Positions 9,922 to 20,550 of a stretch of 64,000 nucleotides of DNA are shown in pieces. The stretch spans positions 1 through 64,000 of the forward strand of contig CACBYE010000006.1 of the NCBI GenBank assembly GCA_902543375.1, given 5' to 3'. A program made the position numbers and the translations under genes. The first letter of the stretch is position 1, and each line of letters opens with the position of its first letter. Under the pieces are notes generated by a model. It was given only the letters and a program-made list of their open reading frames with translations. It searched no databases and had not been told where the DNA came from. Source of the DNA: an uncultured Pelagibacteraceae bacterium. GTDB taxonomy: Bacteria; Pseudomonadota; Alphaproteobacteria; Pelagibacterales; Pelagibacteraceae.

Positions 9922-10843
9922 TTAAAATTTTATTTTCAAATTCCATAAATAAAGACTCTTCATCTAAATTAAATTTTTTAGTGTCATTTATTCTCTTTAA
10001 AAAATAATCATAATATTCAAAAGTTTTTGATTTTGTTAACTTTACTTTTGTTAAAAAATAAAACTCAAAATATTGAAATATTATATCTTTAATTAAAGCA
10101 TCTTTTTTATATAAATTATCTTTAATAACAAGTTTTAGAAAACTTTTTAAATCGTAATCCTTTAAATCATGTTTCTGCATTTTAAAAAATTCAATTAAAT
10201 GATATATTTGTCCAGGTGTTAAATAATAGTTTAGCAAATCTTTATTAATAAATTTCATAATATCATTATCTAAAATCTTATTAATAACTGAAATCGAATT
10301 TTTATGATCTAAAGATATTTTAAAATTGATACATCTCGATTTTAAAGTAGGTAAAATAAATCTATCGTTATTTATCAACATAAAATAAGTGTTTGATGGT
10401 GGTTCCTCTAAAACTTTTAAAAGAGCATTAATAGATGAAATATTTAATGTTTCGATATTATCTATAATTATAAATCTTTCCTTGTTATTAAAAGATGATT
10501 TATTCAAATTATTAATCAATTCTCTAATTTGATTAATATCAATATTTTTTTTTTCACTTAAAGTATCAACTAATAATAAGTTGGGATTTGATCCATTTAT
10601 TACAAGCTTATAAGATTTATTGTCAGGATTAATTTTAGATTCTTTAATAATATAGGGATGTTCTTCGTTAATTGACAATACATAATTTACTAAATGAAAT
10701 GCTAAAGTTGACTTACCCAAACCTTTGTTACCACTAAGTAAAATTTTTGTAGGTAATTTTTTTTTCTTATAAAGATCTACAAATTCTAACAGATAGTTAT
10801 CGAGTGAAAACAAATTAGTTTGCTTTATTGGACTTAGGCTCAT
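9914..10843 (-). CDS. holB: DNA polymerase III delta' subunit
   Basis: LLSGNKGLGKSTLAFHLVNY Walker A, LLKVLEEPPSNTYFMLI, position between metG and tmk. Confidence 0.88.
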   Translation of the reverse strand: MSLSPIKQTNLFSLDNYLLEFVDLYKKKKLPTKILLSGNKGLGKSTLAFHLVNYVLSINEEHPYIIKESKINPDNKSYKLVINGSNPNLLLVDTLSEKKNIDINQIRELINNLNKSSFNNKERFIIIDNIETLNISSINALLKVLEEPPSNTYFMLINNDRFILPTLKSRCINFKISLDHKNSISVINKILDNDIMKFINKDLLNYYLTPGQIYHLIEFFKMQKHDLKDYDLKSFLKLVIKDNLYKKDALIKDIIFQYFEFYFLTKVKLTKSKTFEYYDYFLKRINDTKKFNLDEESLFMEFENKILNG

Positions 10844-11454
10844 TTTATCAATTTTTTAATTTTCTTTAAAACGTATTTTTCATTCAACTTAATATCTAAA
10901 TTTGAATCAATTATTTGGTATTTTCTTTTATTCTTATTTGATAGTTTTACAAAACCTTTTTGAACTTTATTGTAAAAATTTTTTTTGAAATTATCATACC
11001 TGTTAGTAGATTTTCTTAATCTAAGTCGCTTTACCATATTTTTATGATTTACTAGGTTTAAAAAAGTAAAAGAGACTTTAAAATTTGATAAAATGTGTTT
11101 GTTAATATTATTTATTAAATCTAAATTTACACCCATACCATAATGTTGATACGCAATAGTTGAGTCGACAAATCTATCTATTAATATAATTTTTTTTTTG
11201 TAATATTTTCTTAGTTGATTGATATTTTCACTTCTAGAAGCTAAATAAAGCAGCAAATCTGTATTTTTATTAAAATTGGATTTTTTATTAAGTATCAATT
11301 TTCTTATTTTTTCTGAATTTAAACTTCCTCCTGGTTCTCTGATCTTGATAAAAGAAAGTTTTCTTTTTTTAAGATATTTTGAAATTTTATTTAAATGATG
11401 AGTCTTCCCACTTCCTTCAATACCCTCGAAAACAATAACAGGTTTTCTAGACAT
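10840..11454 (-). CDS. tmk: Thymidylate kinase
   Basis: FEGIEGSGKTH, REPGGS, DRFVDSTIAYQ. Confidence 0.93.
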   Translation of the reverse strand: MSRKPVIVFEGIEGSGKTHHLNKISKYLKKRKLSFIKIREPGGSLNSEKIRKLILNKKSNFNKNTDLLLYLASRSENINQLRKYYKKKIILIDRFVDSTIAYQHYGMGVNLDLINNINKHILSNFKVSFTFLNLVNHKNMVKRLRLRKSTNRYDNFKKNFYNKVQKGFVKLSNKNKRKYQIIDSNLDIKLNEKYVLKKIKKLIK

Positions 11455-12598
11455 CGCCCCAGATTAAATAATTCAATGATTTAATTAATCTAGTAAAAAT
11501 ATTTACTTTTTGAACATCATTAGACGCTAATAGATCATATTCACCTATCAATTCTTGATCATATACCACCCTGTAAGTTCCAATTTTTTGATTTTTTTTA
11601 ATTGGTGCCTCTATTGGTCCGTCATATTTCAAGGATATTTTTAATAATCTTTTTTTTGCCTTTTTGATTGTTTTAAAAATATCAGTATCAACATGCACAT
11701 CAACATAGCTTTGTTTACCAAGCCATACCTCTACTTTCTCAATAGGTTTATTAGCTTTATTTATCTCAACTAGATCAAAATTTGTTAATCCATAAGTTAA
11801 TAATTTCAAACTTTCTCTTGATCTTGAACTTTTGGTTTCGAATCCGCTTCCGACAGCAATTAATCTTCTCCCCTTTCTATTAATTGATGAGGCTAATGAA
11901 TATTTTTCAACAGCTAAGTAACCTGTTTTAATACCATCGGCACCAATATTTTTGTAAAGAAGAGGATTTCTGTTACCTTGTGTAATTGGATCACCTCCTG
12001 TTCTATTCCACGTAAATTCTTTTTCTGCAAACCACTCATAATATTTTGGATGTTCTTTTATTAAGTAAGTAGACATAATTAAAATATCTCTAACGGTTGA
12101 ATAATTGTCTGGATCATTAATTCCAGATGAGTTTGCGAACCTTGTATTTTCCATACCTAGTTCTTTTGCTTTAGATGTCATTAAGATTGCAAATTCTTCC
12201 TCAGTACCAGCTATTCCTTCCGCAAGTGCAATACATGCGTCATTACCAGATGCAACAATTATACCTAATAGTAAATCCTCTACAGAAACTTCATCGCCAA
12301 CCATTATAAACATAGATGAATAACCTGCGGTTGATAATCTCCATGCTTTTTCAGAAATTATAAATTTATCATCTAAAGATAGATCACCTGATTTTATTAA
12401 ATCAAAAGCAATTATGGATGTCATTATCTTAGTCATTGAAGCTGGATAAATTGATCTATCTGGATCTTTTTCATATAAAATCTCTCCAGATAAGAAATCT
12501 TGTAATATTGCTGTTCTAGCTTTTATGTCAATCTTGGCATTAACAGAAAAAATTAGAGATAAATATAATGAGATAATGATAAAAATTTTTTTAAGCAT
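11447..12598 (-). CDS. D-alanyl-D-alanine carboxypeptidase (PBP5/6 family)
   Basis: SIYPASMTKIMT (SxxK), VASGNDACIALAEGIAG (SxN), DGIKTGYL (KTG). Confidence 0.93.
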   Translation of the reverse strand: MLKKIFIIISLYLSLIFSVNAKIDIKARTAILQDFLSGEILYEKDPDRSIYPASMTKIMTSIIAFDLIKSGDLSLDDKFIISEKAWRLSTAGYSSMFIMVGDEVSVEDLLLGIIVASGNDACIALAEGIAGTEEEFAILMTSKAKELGMENTRFANSSGINDPDNYSTVRDILIMSTYLIKEHPKYYEWFAEKEFTWNRTGGDPITQGNRNPLLYKNIGADGIKTGYLAVEKYSLASSINRKGRRLIAVGSGFETKSSRSRESLKLLTYGLTNFDLVEINKANKPIEKVEVWLGKQSYVDVHVDTDIFKTIKKAKKRLLKISLKYDGPIEAPIKKNQKIGTYRVVYDQELIGEYDLLASNDVQKVNIFTRLIKSLNYLIWGDV

Positions 12599-13343
12599 CT
12601 TTAATTATTTCTAGATTTTCAAAATACAAAGAATTCATTTTTTCAAATGAGTCTTTAAGTGACTGTATATCATTAAATGGTCCCAATAATAACCTATAAT
12701 TAGTTTTAGTAAGTTCAATGATTTTAATATTTTTCAATTTAACTTCACTTTTAATTTTATTACTCATATTTTTAGCAGATTTTTTGTAATAAAAATCAGC
12801 TACCTTAATATAATAAGAAAATTTATTATTTTTTTGTAATTTTTTTTTAGTTTTATTGGATGAGTTTAGATCACTAATTTTAATACCATCTATAGGTGCC
12901 TTTTCAGCAACTTTTTTTTCTTCCTCAAAAGTTTTAGTCTTTTTGGCGATATATGTAGAACTTTTTGAAATCAAGACTATATCTATATAAGGCTCTTTTA
13001 AATCAAGTTCTAACTCCTCAACAATTCTTTGAGTGATAATTGAATTGTAAAATGGTGAAAATTTTACTCTGTTTGATTTTACTTCTGCGATAAGTGATTT
13101 TCCATTTAAAGGATTAGAAATTTTCACATTTGATTTTCTTTTTAGATTTTTATGAAATATTGTTAATGATCTTTGATCAATTTTTTTAATTTTTAAATCG
13201 TCATTATAAATAAGAGAAAATCCGCTATTTTTATATTTTTTGTCAAATGTAATATCTAATTTCTTACTTTGATTAGTAGTAATTTGATCACAACTTAATA
13301 ACAAAAATAAGGTACTTAAAATAATAAAAATATTAAATTTCAT
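12591..13343 (-). CDS. RlpA-like lipoprotein with SPOR-like C-terminus
   Basis: Lipobox LLLSC; SNRVKFSPFYNSIITQRIVEELEL RlpA-like; C-terminal SPOR-like repeat; next to D,D-carboxypeptidase. Confidence 0.7.
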   Translation of the reverse strand: MKFNIFIILSTLFLLLSCDQITTNQSKKLDITFDKKYKNSGFSLIYNDDLKIKKIDQRSLTIFHKNLKRKSNVKISNPLNGKSLIAEVKSNRVKFSPFYNSIITQRIVEELELDLKEPYIDIVLISKSSTYIAKKTKTFEEEKKVAEKAPIDGIKISDLNSSNKTKKKLQKNNKFSYYIKVADFYYKKSAKNMSNKIKSEVKLKNIKIIELTKTNYRLLLGPFNDIQSLKDSFEKMNSLYFENLEIIKDA

Positions 13344-14334
13344 TTTTAAATTTGTCCTTTAAAGTACACACAGCAAGTGCAAATCTTAAAGATCTGTTCC
13401 ATTGTAAAATTATTTCGTAATTTTCAAAAACTATATAAGCAGGATTTAAGGTTTGTGCATCCGGTATAATATCTTTGTCTGGTGTTATAATTGCTATTTT
13501 CTGGTTTTCGTTTTTTATGTTTAATTCAGAATAATTTTTAATATATTTTTTAAAAGATTTAATTTTCTTTTTACTATGCAATTTTCTAGCTGATACGTTC
13601 AAAAGTTTAATTGGAATATTTTCATCTAATTCAATTTTCTTAAAACAAAGATCATTTTTTTTCCACCCAATCTTATTTAAATAATTAGCAGCAGATGCAT
13701 AAGCATCTTCTGGATTTTTCAAATCAATAAAATCATCCTTATTGTAGTCAAAAGCATAATTCTTTATTGTTGATGGCATAAATTGAAAAAAACCAAATGC
13801 ACCAGCCCATGAACCATACAATGTTTTATAATCTATTTGATTATCATCAATTAATTTCAATAAAGTTAAGAGTTCATTTGAAAAAAACTCTGATCTTCTT
13901 TTATCATAACTTAATGTTGCTAATGATGATATTATATCCATTTTTCCAACATAAGTGCCAAAGTTAGTCTCGATGCCCATTAAAGATAAAAGTAATTCTT
14001 TTTCAACTCCAAAATTTTTTTCAACTAAATTTATAAGATTTGAATTATTTTCATAAAAATCTACACCCTTTTTTAATTTTTTAGTTGAAGTACGTTTGCC
14101 AATATATGTTTTTGTGTCCTCATAAAACTCTGGTTGAAACCTATCGTATTCAATAACTTTAGTTAAAAATCTTGCATTTTGCATTGCTGTATCAAAAGTC
14201 TGTTCTGAAATATCATTTGCTAATGCCACTTTTTTGAAATTTTTTTTCCATTCATTGAAATTGATATTTTCACTAGAATAGCAATTCAATATTGTTATTA
14301 AAGATAAAAAAAATATTTGGCTAATTAGTTTCAT
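13333..14334 (-). CDS. Lytic murein transglycosylase (MltB family)
   Basis: LMGIETNFGTYVGKMDIISSLATL, SWAGAFGFFQFMPST. Confidence 0.92.
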   Translation of the reverse strand: MKLISQIFFLSLITILNCYSSENINFNEWKKNFKKVALANDISEQTFDTAMQNARFLTKVIEYDRFQPEFYEDTKTYIGKRTSTKKLKKGVDFYENNSNLINLVEKNFGVEKELLLSLMGIETNFGTYVGKMDIISSLATLSYDKRRSEFFSNELLTLLKLIDDNQIDYKTLYGSWAGAFGFFQFMPSTIKNYAFDYNKDDFIDLKNPEDAYASAANYLNKIGWKKNDLCFKKIELDENIPIKLLNVSARKLHSKKKIKSFKKYIKNYSELNIKNENQKIAIITPDKDIIPDAQTLNPAYIVFENYEIILQWNRSLRFALAVCTLKDKFKNEI

Positions 14335-15199
14335 AAAGATCTTTAAGATATATAATTACAGCAATCCAGATAATAATAAAACTCGCTAATTTAATTAGTG
14401 AAAAATCCTCATTGTAATAAAAGTAGCCTAAAATAAACTGTAACGTTGGCGTAATATAAAAAATCATCCCTGTAGGTCCAAGACCGATTAATTCAACACC
14501 TCTTACGTATAAAAATAAAGGAATCACAGTCATGGGTCCCGCTAATAATAGAAACATACTCAGACCTGGGTTAGACAAACTAAAATCATTTAATCCCTTA
14601 TCAAAAATAAAGTAAAAGACAATAAGAGCAAAAGGAAAAATATATAAACTCTCTATTAAAAGTCCTATATCAGTTTCTATATCAATTTTTTTTCTTACTA
14701 GATTATAAAATGCCCAACTCAAAGCTACGATTATACCAACCCATGGAAGTGTTTTTATATTAAGAAAAATCATAATCAAAATAGATATGATTACTAATAA
14801 AATTGAAAAAATTCTTTTTTTATTCAATTTTTCCTTAAAAAAAATGTATCCCAATAAAACACTTATAATTGGCATAATAAAGTAACCAAAACTAGCATCT
14901 ATTATTCTTTCCGTGGCTACAGCATAAATCCAAATAGCCCAATTAATAAATATTAATGAGCCGGAGATAAAAAGATAAAAAAGATTTTTTTTATTTGAAA
15001 TACTTTTAATAAAAAGTTTCCATTTTTTAAAAAAGAGAGTCGTCATGACTAACATAACAGCAGTCCATAAACATCTGTGAACAACTAACTCAACATGTCC
15101 TATAAAGGCAACATATTCAAAATATATAACACCAATAAAACCCCACCAAAAGGATCCTAAAGATGTAAGTATTAATCCTTTATTAAAATGCTGGTTCAT
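14321..15199 (-). CDS. RarD-like EamA family transporter
   Basis: Ten-TM DMT protein; N-terminal LTSLGSFWWGFIGVIYFEYV...HVELVVHRCLWTAV typical of RarD. Confidence 0.88.
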   Translation of the reverse strand: MNQHFNKGLILTSLGSFWWGFIGVIYFEYVAFIGHVELVVHRCLWTAVMLVMTTLFFKKWKLFIKSISNKKNLFYLFISGSLIFINWAIWIYAVATERIIDASFGYFIMPIISVLLGYIFFKEKLNKKRIFSILLVIISILIMIFLNIKTLPWVGIIVALSWAFYNLVRKKIDIETDIGLLIESLYIFPFALIVFYFIFDKGLNDFSLSNPGLSMFLLLAGPMTVIPLFLYVRGVELIGLGPTGMIFYITPTLQFILGYFYYNEDFSLIKLASFIIIWIAVIIYLKDLYETN

Positions 15200-15281
15200 A
15201 AAATAATGAAATAGATAATAAACGTTTAATAGACTATTTTATGGTTGAATTAAATAATTATAATTATAAAACCTTGCTCAA

Positions 15282-15371
15282 GGAGAGATGGCTGAGCGGT
15301 TGAAAGCACCGGTCTTGAAAACCGGCAAAGGGGCAACTCTTTCCTGGGTTCGAATCCCAGTCTCTCCGCCA
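15282..15371 (+). tRNA. tRNA-Ser (anticodon TGA), CCA encoded
   Basis: GGAGAGATGGCTGAGCGGTTGAAAGCACCGGTCTTGAAAACCGGCAAAGGGGCAACTCTTTCCTGGGTTCGAATCCCAGTCTCTCCGCCA; long variable arm. Confidence 0.96.
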
Positions 15372-15380
15372 TCAAAAGTT

Positions 15381-15638
15381 TTAATATTTAAAATTTTTAA
15401 ATAAATTATTAATCTTATTATCCTCAAATTGAACTTCTGTGTTTAAACCATTGTAGAAATTATAAAGATTATTATCATCAATCTCTAAAAGTTTTATTAA
15501 TTGATTAAGATCTTCTTCGTTTAATTGATCTAAATATTTTCTTGTGAATGCACCTAGAAGTTTATCCATTTCTTTTGTGCCACGATAATTTGATCTGTAA
15601 ATAATTTTTTTTTTAATTTGTTCTATATCAGCAGTCAT
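15381..15638 (-). CDS. sdhE: Succinate dehydrogenase assembly factor (SdhE family)
   Basis: IIYRSNYRGTKEMDKLLGAF: RSxxRGxxExD SdhE motif. Confidence 0.88.
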   Translation of the reverse strand: MTADIEQIKKKIIYRSNYRGTKEMDKLLGAFTRKYLDQLNEEDLNQLIKLLEIDDNNLYNFYNGLNTEVQFEDNKINNLFKNFKY

Positions 15639-15666
15639 AATAAGAATATAATATTAGTTTAAAGAT

Positions 15667-17712
15667 ATGAAAAGAAATTTTGAATACTTATTGTCTGATC
15701 TCAGTTTACTAAAAGGTGTAGGAACCAAAACTTCAAATTTATTAAAGAAAAAAAAGATCAATACTATTTTTGATTTATTATGGAAATTACCAAAATCTTT
15801 CACTGATAGAAGTTTATCATCTAAAATAATAGATTTAAAAATAGATGAAATACAGACAATAACCATAATTCCTCTCAAATACTCATTCCCAAGAATTAGA
15901 AACTTACCCAATAGAGTTTTATGCAAAGATGATACTGGTGAGATAGATTGTGTTTTTTTTAACAGTTATGAGGGTTATATCAAAAAAATATTACCTATTG
16001 GAAAAGAGGTTACTGTCAGCGGAAAAATTAAATATTTTAGAAATAAATATCAATTAACAAATCCAAAATATATTTCAGAGGACTCTTCGATAATTAAACA
16101 AAAGCACAATAGTTATTCATTAACTGAGGGTATTAGTGAAAAAGTTTATAATAAGATTATTTTACAAATAATAAATAATTTACCTGAAATTGAAGAATGG
16201 CATTCAAAAGATATATTAAAAAAATTCAACAATATAGGTTGGAATGACTCCATCAAAAAATTACATGAACCAGAAAATATTGGCAAATTTAAAGAAAGTT
16301 TTTATCAAAGACTCGCTTATGACGAAATTTTTTCCACTTTTTTAGTAAACTCTGAAATAAGAAAAAAGATAAAGAAAGTTAAAAAAACAAAAAAAAATTT
16401 TAATATTAATAAACAAAATGAAATTATATCTAAGCTTAATTTTTCATTAACAAAAGACCAAAATAAAACATTAAGTGAAATAAATAAAGATTTATGTTCT
16501 GAAAATAAAATGTTTAGGTTACTTCAGGGCGATGTAGGAAGTGGAAAAACAATAGTATCTTTGCTTTCTGCATTTAATACAATTAATTCAGGCTTTCAGG
16601 TAGCAGTAATGGCACCGACTGAAATACTAGCTAGACAGCATTTTCTTTTAGCTAAAAAAATATTTTCCAGAAATATTAAGATTGAATTAATTTCAGGAAA
16701 ATCTTCTTATAAAGATAAGAAAGTAATCCTCAATAAATTATCCAATAAACAAATTGATATAATTTTTGGAACACATGCACTTTTTCAAAAAAGAGTCGAA
16801 TTTAAAAAACTTGGATTAATAATAATTGATGAGCAACATAAATTTGGAGTAAGTCAAAGAAAAAAGTTATCTGATAAAGCTGGAAAAGATTGTGATGTTC
16901 TTTTGATGACTGCAACACCTATCCCTCGTACCTTAACAATGACAATATATGGCGATATGGATCTTTCAATTATTCGTGAAAAACCAAATATTCGTAAACC
17001 TGTTAAAACTTATAGTAAAAATGAAAATAAAATTGATGATGTAATAAAATTTGTAAAAAAAGAAATCAAACTAGGTAATCAAGTATTTTGGGTATGCCCA
17101 TTAATTGAAGAATCTAAAAAAATTGATCATTCCTCTGCAATTAAAAAATCTGAATATTTAAGTAAATTATTTCCTAAAGAGGTTTTTCTACTTCACGGAA
17201 AAAGCACAGCTGAAGAAAAAGAAATAATCCTAAACAAATTCTTAAAAAATGAGTTTAAGATTTTAGTTTCGACAACCATAATTGAGGTTGGTATAGATTT
17301 TCCAAATGCAAATGTAATAATTATTGAAAATGCAAATAAATTTGGTTTATCTCAGCTGCATCAACTAAGAGGCAGAGTTGGAAGAGGAAGTAAAGATTCA
17401 TCATGCATTTTAATGTTTAAATCAAATCTAAGCGATAATGCAAAAAAAAGAATTAATATATTAAAAGACTCTAATGATGGCTTCAAAATATCTGAAGAGG
17501 ATATGAAATTAAGAGGTTTTGGAGACATTTTAGGTTTTAAACAAAGTGGAATTAAAAACTTTAAATTAGCTGATCCAGTTCATAATCATAATCTTTTTAT
17601 TTTGGCTGAAAAAGAAATCAGAAGAATTGAAAATCATAATGAAGATATAAGTAAATTCAAACCATTAATTAAATTGTACGATAGAGCCGATATAATTAAT
17701 GATATTGCCTAA
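15667..17712 (+). CDS. recG: ATP-dependent DNA helicase RecG
   Basis: RLLQGDVGSGKT, IIDEQHKFGVSQR, MTATPIPRTLTMTIYGDMDLSII, QLRGRVGRG. Confidence 0.95.
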   Translation: MKRNFEYLLSDLSLLKGVGTKTSNLLKKKKINTIFDLLWKLPKSFTDRSLSSKIIDLKIDEIQTITIIPLKYSFPRIRNLPNRVLCKDDTGEIDCVFFNSYEGYIKKILPIGKEVTVSGKIKYFRNKYQLTNPKYISEDSSIIKQKHNSYSLTEGISEKVYNKIILQIINNLPEIEEWHSKDILKKFNNIGWNDSIKKLHEPENIGKFKESFYQRLAYDEIFSTFLVNSEIRKKIKKVKKTKKNFNINKQNEIISKLNFSLTKDQNKTLSEINKDLCSENKMFRLLQGDVGSGKTIVSLLSAFNTINSGFQVAVMAPTEILARQHFLLAKKIFSRNIKIELISGKSSYKDKKVILNKLSNKQIDIIFGTHALFQKRVEFKKLGLIIIDEQHKFGVSQRKKLSDKAGKDCDVLLMTATPIPRTLTMTIYGDMDLSIIREKPNIRKPVKTYSKNENKIDDVIKFVKKEIKLGNQVFWVCPLIEESKKIDHSSAIKKSEYLSKLFPKEVFLLHGKSTAEEKEIILNKFLKNEFKILVSTTIIEVGIDFPNANVIIIENANKFGLSQLHQLRGRVGRGSKDSSCILMFKSNLSDNAKKRINILKDSNDGFKISEEDMKLRGFGDILGFKQSGIKNFKLADPVHNHNLFILAEKEIRRIENHNEDISKFKPLIKLYDRADIINDIA

Positions 17713-18332
17713 TTCTTACCTGTCGACGTTCCTGCAGATACAATAAATTTAGATGCTTCCTCGAATGTCATATTTAGATATATAACTTCATCAATTGGAA
17801 ACATGAGTAAAAAACCACTGGTAGGGTTTGGTGTTGTAGGAACAAAAACGTTGATTAATTTTTTGTTTGTTTTTTCTGCCATCTCACCCTTATTTTCTTT
17901 TGTTGCAAAACCAACAGCCCAAACACCTTTTCTAGGATATTCTATTAAAACCACACTTTTTTTACCATTTTCATCTTTGTTAGAAAATGTTTCTGTCATT
18001 TGAACTATTGCAGAGTAAATAGTTCTTAAAACTGGAATTCTTTTGAAAAGATCATCAATAAGTTTAAGAATTCGTTTGCCTAAGAAAGATAAAGATAAAC
18101 CGCCTACTATAGTTATAAAAATTATCGAGATAATAATTTCAATTCCAGGAATTGCAAATGGTAGATAATTATTAGGATTTATATTTGTTGGAATTACTTT
18201 AGATGAAATTCCTATTAAAATTTTACTAAGATATAATGTAAACCCAATAGGTATTAAAACCACTACACCAGTTATAAAATAATTTCTCAGAAGTAAACTT
18301 AGTGATTTTTTTTTTTTTGACTTTGCCATCAT
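17709..18332 (-). CDS. DUF502 family membrane protein
   Basis: LLRNYFITGVVVLIPIGFTLYL, VFVPTTPNPTSGFLLMFP. Confidence 0.9.
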   Translation of the reverse strand: MMAKSKKKKSLSLLLRNYFITGVVVLIPIGFTLYLSKILIGISSKVIPTNINPNNYLPFAIPGIEIIISIIFITIVGGLSLSFLGKRILKLIDDLFKRIPVLRTIYSAIVQMTETFSNKDENGKKSVVLIEYPRKGVWAVGFATKENKGEMAEKTNKKLINVFVPTTPNPTSGFLLMFPIDEVIYLNMTFEEASKFIVSAGTSTGKN

Positions 18333-18436
18333 TTAAAACTTGAATATATTACAAAAGTTATTGCTATTATGAATAATAATAATAATATTTTATTATTTAG
18401 ATTCATATTTTAATATAATATCAAGGTCTAATAAAA

Positions 18437-19264
18437 ATGGATAGAAGAAAATTTTTGACATATGTAGGTTGTAGTTGTTGTGGAATTGTTATGAACGCTT
18501 GCTCTACAGCACCAATTACTGAGAGAAGGCAATTAAAACTCATACCTGAAGCTAAATTGAATGCCCAAGCTGCTCAAATTTATGAAAAAATAAAAGAAAA
18601 AGAAAAGTTAATTAAAGATTCTAAATCTCTTAAAGAAATAAAAGAAATTGGCGAAAAGATGGAAAATGCGATATCAATTTATTTTGATAAATCAAATCTC
18701 CCAGACCCTACAACATATTTTGATTGGGAATATATTCTAATTGATAATAAAAAAATTAAGAATGCATGGTGTATGCCAGGTGGTAAAATAGCTGTTTATA
18801 GCGGTATGTTAGATGTAACTAAAAACACTAACGGTTTAGCTGCTGTGATGGGTCATGAAATTGCTCATGCTGTTGCTAAACACTCCGTCGAAAGAGCCAG
18901 CAGAGGAGTTTTATTAAATACTGGAACTCAAGTTATAGATATTTTAAGTGGTGGTAAATTATCGAGTGTCAATCGTGTTACAGGAATGAATACAGTTGGT
19001 TTATTATCACAAATAGGAATTATGAACCCTTTTAACCGAAAACAAGAAAGTGAAGCTGATTATTTAGGAATGATTTTTTCCTCTCTCTCTGGATATGACA
19101 TCCGAGAGACTAAAAAAATTTGGGAAAGAATGAAAGAGCAAAATAAAGGCAAAGTTCAACCTGAATTTTTAAGTACTCACCCGTCTGCCGATAATAGAAT
19201 AAAAATGATTAATCAGTGGATTAATGAAATAATAATTAAGTATCCACCTCTTAAAACATCTTAA
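18437..19264 (+). CDS. M48-family metallopeptidase with twin-arginine-like lipoprotein signal
   Basis: MDRRKFLTYVGCSCCGIVMNACS; HEIAHAVAKH zinc motif; ESEADYLGM. Confidence 0.9.
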   Translation: MDRRKFLTYVGCSCCGIVMNACSTAPITERRQLKLIPEAKLNAQAAQIYEKIKEKEKLIKDSKSLKEIKEIGEKMENAISIYFDKSNLPDPTTYFDWEYILIDNKKIKNAWCMPGGKIAVYSGMLDVTKNTNGLAAVMGHEIAHAVAKHSVERASRGVLLNTGTQVIDILSGGKLSSVNRVTGMNTVGLLSQIGIMNPFNRKQESEADYLGMIFSSLSGYDIRETKKIWERMKEQNKGKVQPEFLSTHPSADNRIKMINQWINEIIIKYPPLKTS

Positions 19265-19272
19265 AAAATTTA

Positions 19273-19348
<76 letters not shown>

Positions 19349-19429
19349 ACAATTGTTACATAAGATAAAATTGTATATACATAATTATCTTAATATTTCA
19401 AACACGAATTTGTAAAAAAACTTGTTTAA

Positions 19430-20536
19430 TTACAATTTATCTATGTATTTATTGTAAAATTCATCAAATGTGTCATTTTTGATATTCTGCCTAATACCTT
19501 TCATTAACTCTTGGTAGAAATTTATATTGTGTAGAGTAAGCAGCATAGAACCTAAAATTTCGTTAGTATTGAATAAATGATTTAGATAATTTTTTGAATA
19601 CTTATTCAGATTAAAGTTGGTACAATTTGGATCTAAAGGACTGTTATCATTTTTGTATTTATTATTTTTAATGTTTATTCTACCATTCCAAGTAAAGGCT
19701 AAACCAGTACGCCCTGACCTAGAGGGTAATACACAATCGAACATATCAATACCTCTCTTAACAGCACCCAAAATATCACTCGGAGTTCCTACGCCCATTA
19801 AATAATGCGGCTTATCATTAGGCATGTGCTCTTTAATATTATCTAAAACATTAAACATTTCTTCCTGAGTTTCTCCAACCGCTAACCCTCCGAGAGCATA
19901 ACCATCAAATCCTATCCTCAATAAACCTTCTAAGGATTTAAGTCTCAAATCTTTAAATAACCCTCCTTGAATGATCCCAAATAAAGCTTTATGAGGATTG
20001 TTTCCAAAAGCTTTCTTTGATCTTTCAGCCCAGTATAATGATAGATGCATTGATTTGTTTATAATTTCATAATCATTAGTTTTTTTTGGACACTCATCCA
20101 TTATCATCACAATATCTGAATTAAGACCTAATTGAATTTTTATACTTTCTTCAGGACTTAAATAAAACTTTTTACCATCAACATGAGAATTGAAAATTGC
20201 TCCTTCTTCCTTATCAATTTTATTGATTTTAGATAATGACATGACTTGAAATCCACCAGAATCAGTAAGAATAGGAAGATCACAATTCATAAACTCATGA
20301 AGACCTCCAGCGTCACGGACTCTTTCCATTCCTGGTCTTATCATTAGATGATATGTATTAGATAAAATGATTTGGGAGCCTGTTTTTTTTATATCATCAA
20401 TAGTACAAGCTTTCACTGTAGCCTGTGTCCCAACTGGCATAAAAGCAGGAGTATCGATGTTACCTCTATGTGTTTTTATTAAACCTAATCTAGCAAATTT
20501 ATCTTTTTTTAAAATTTCAAATTCAAATTTTTTCAA
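19430..20536 (-). CDS. tgt: Queuine tRNA-ribosyltransferase
   Basis: TPAFMPVGTQATVKA, LTDSGGFQVMSL, GGLAVGE, YLMGVGTPSDIL. Confidence 0.95.
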   Translation of the reverse strand: MKKFEFEILKKDKFARLGLIKTHRGNIDTPAFMPVGTQATVKACTIDDIKKTGSQIILSNTYHLMIRPGMERVRDAGGLHEFMNCDLPILTDSGGFQVMSLSKINKIDKEEGAIFNSHVDGKKFYLSPEESIKIQLGLNSDIVMIMDECPKKTNDYEIINKSMHLSLYWAERSKKAFGNNPHKALFGIIQGGLFKDLRLKSLEGLLRIGFDGYALGGLAVGETQEEMFNVLDNIKEHMPNDKPHYLMGVGTPSDILGAVKRGIDMFDCVLPSRSGRTGLAFTWNGRINIKNNKYKNDNSPLDPNCTNFNLNKYSKNYLNHLFNTNEILGSMLLTLHNINFYQELMKGIRQNIKNDTFDEFYNKYIDKL

Positions 20537-20550
20537 TTTAATCTAAAATA

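Noticed and set aside
15654-15926. ORF 15654..15926 on - strand
   Set aside because: Antisense to the start of recG.
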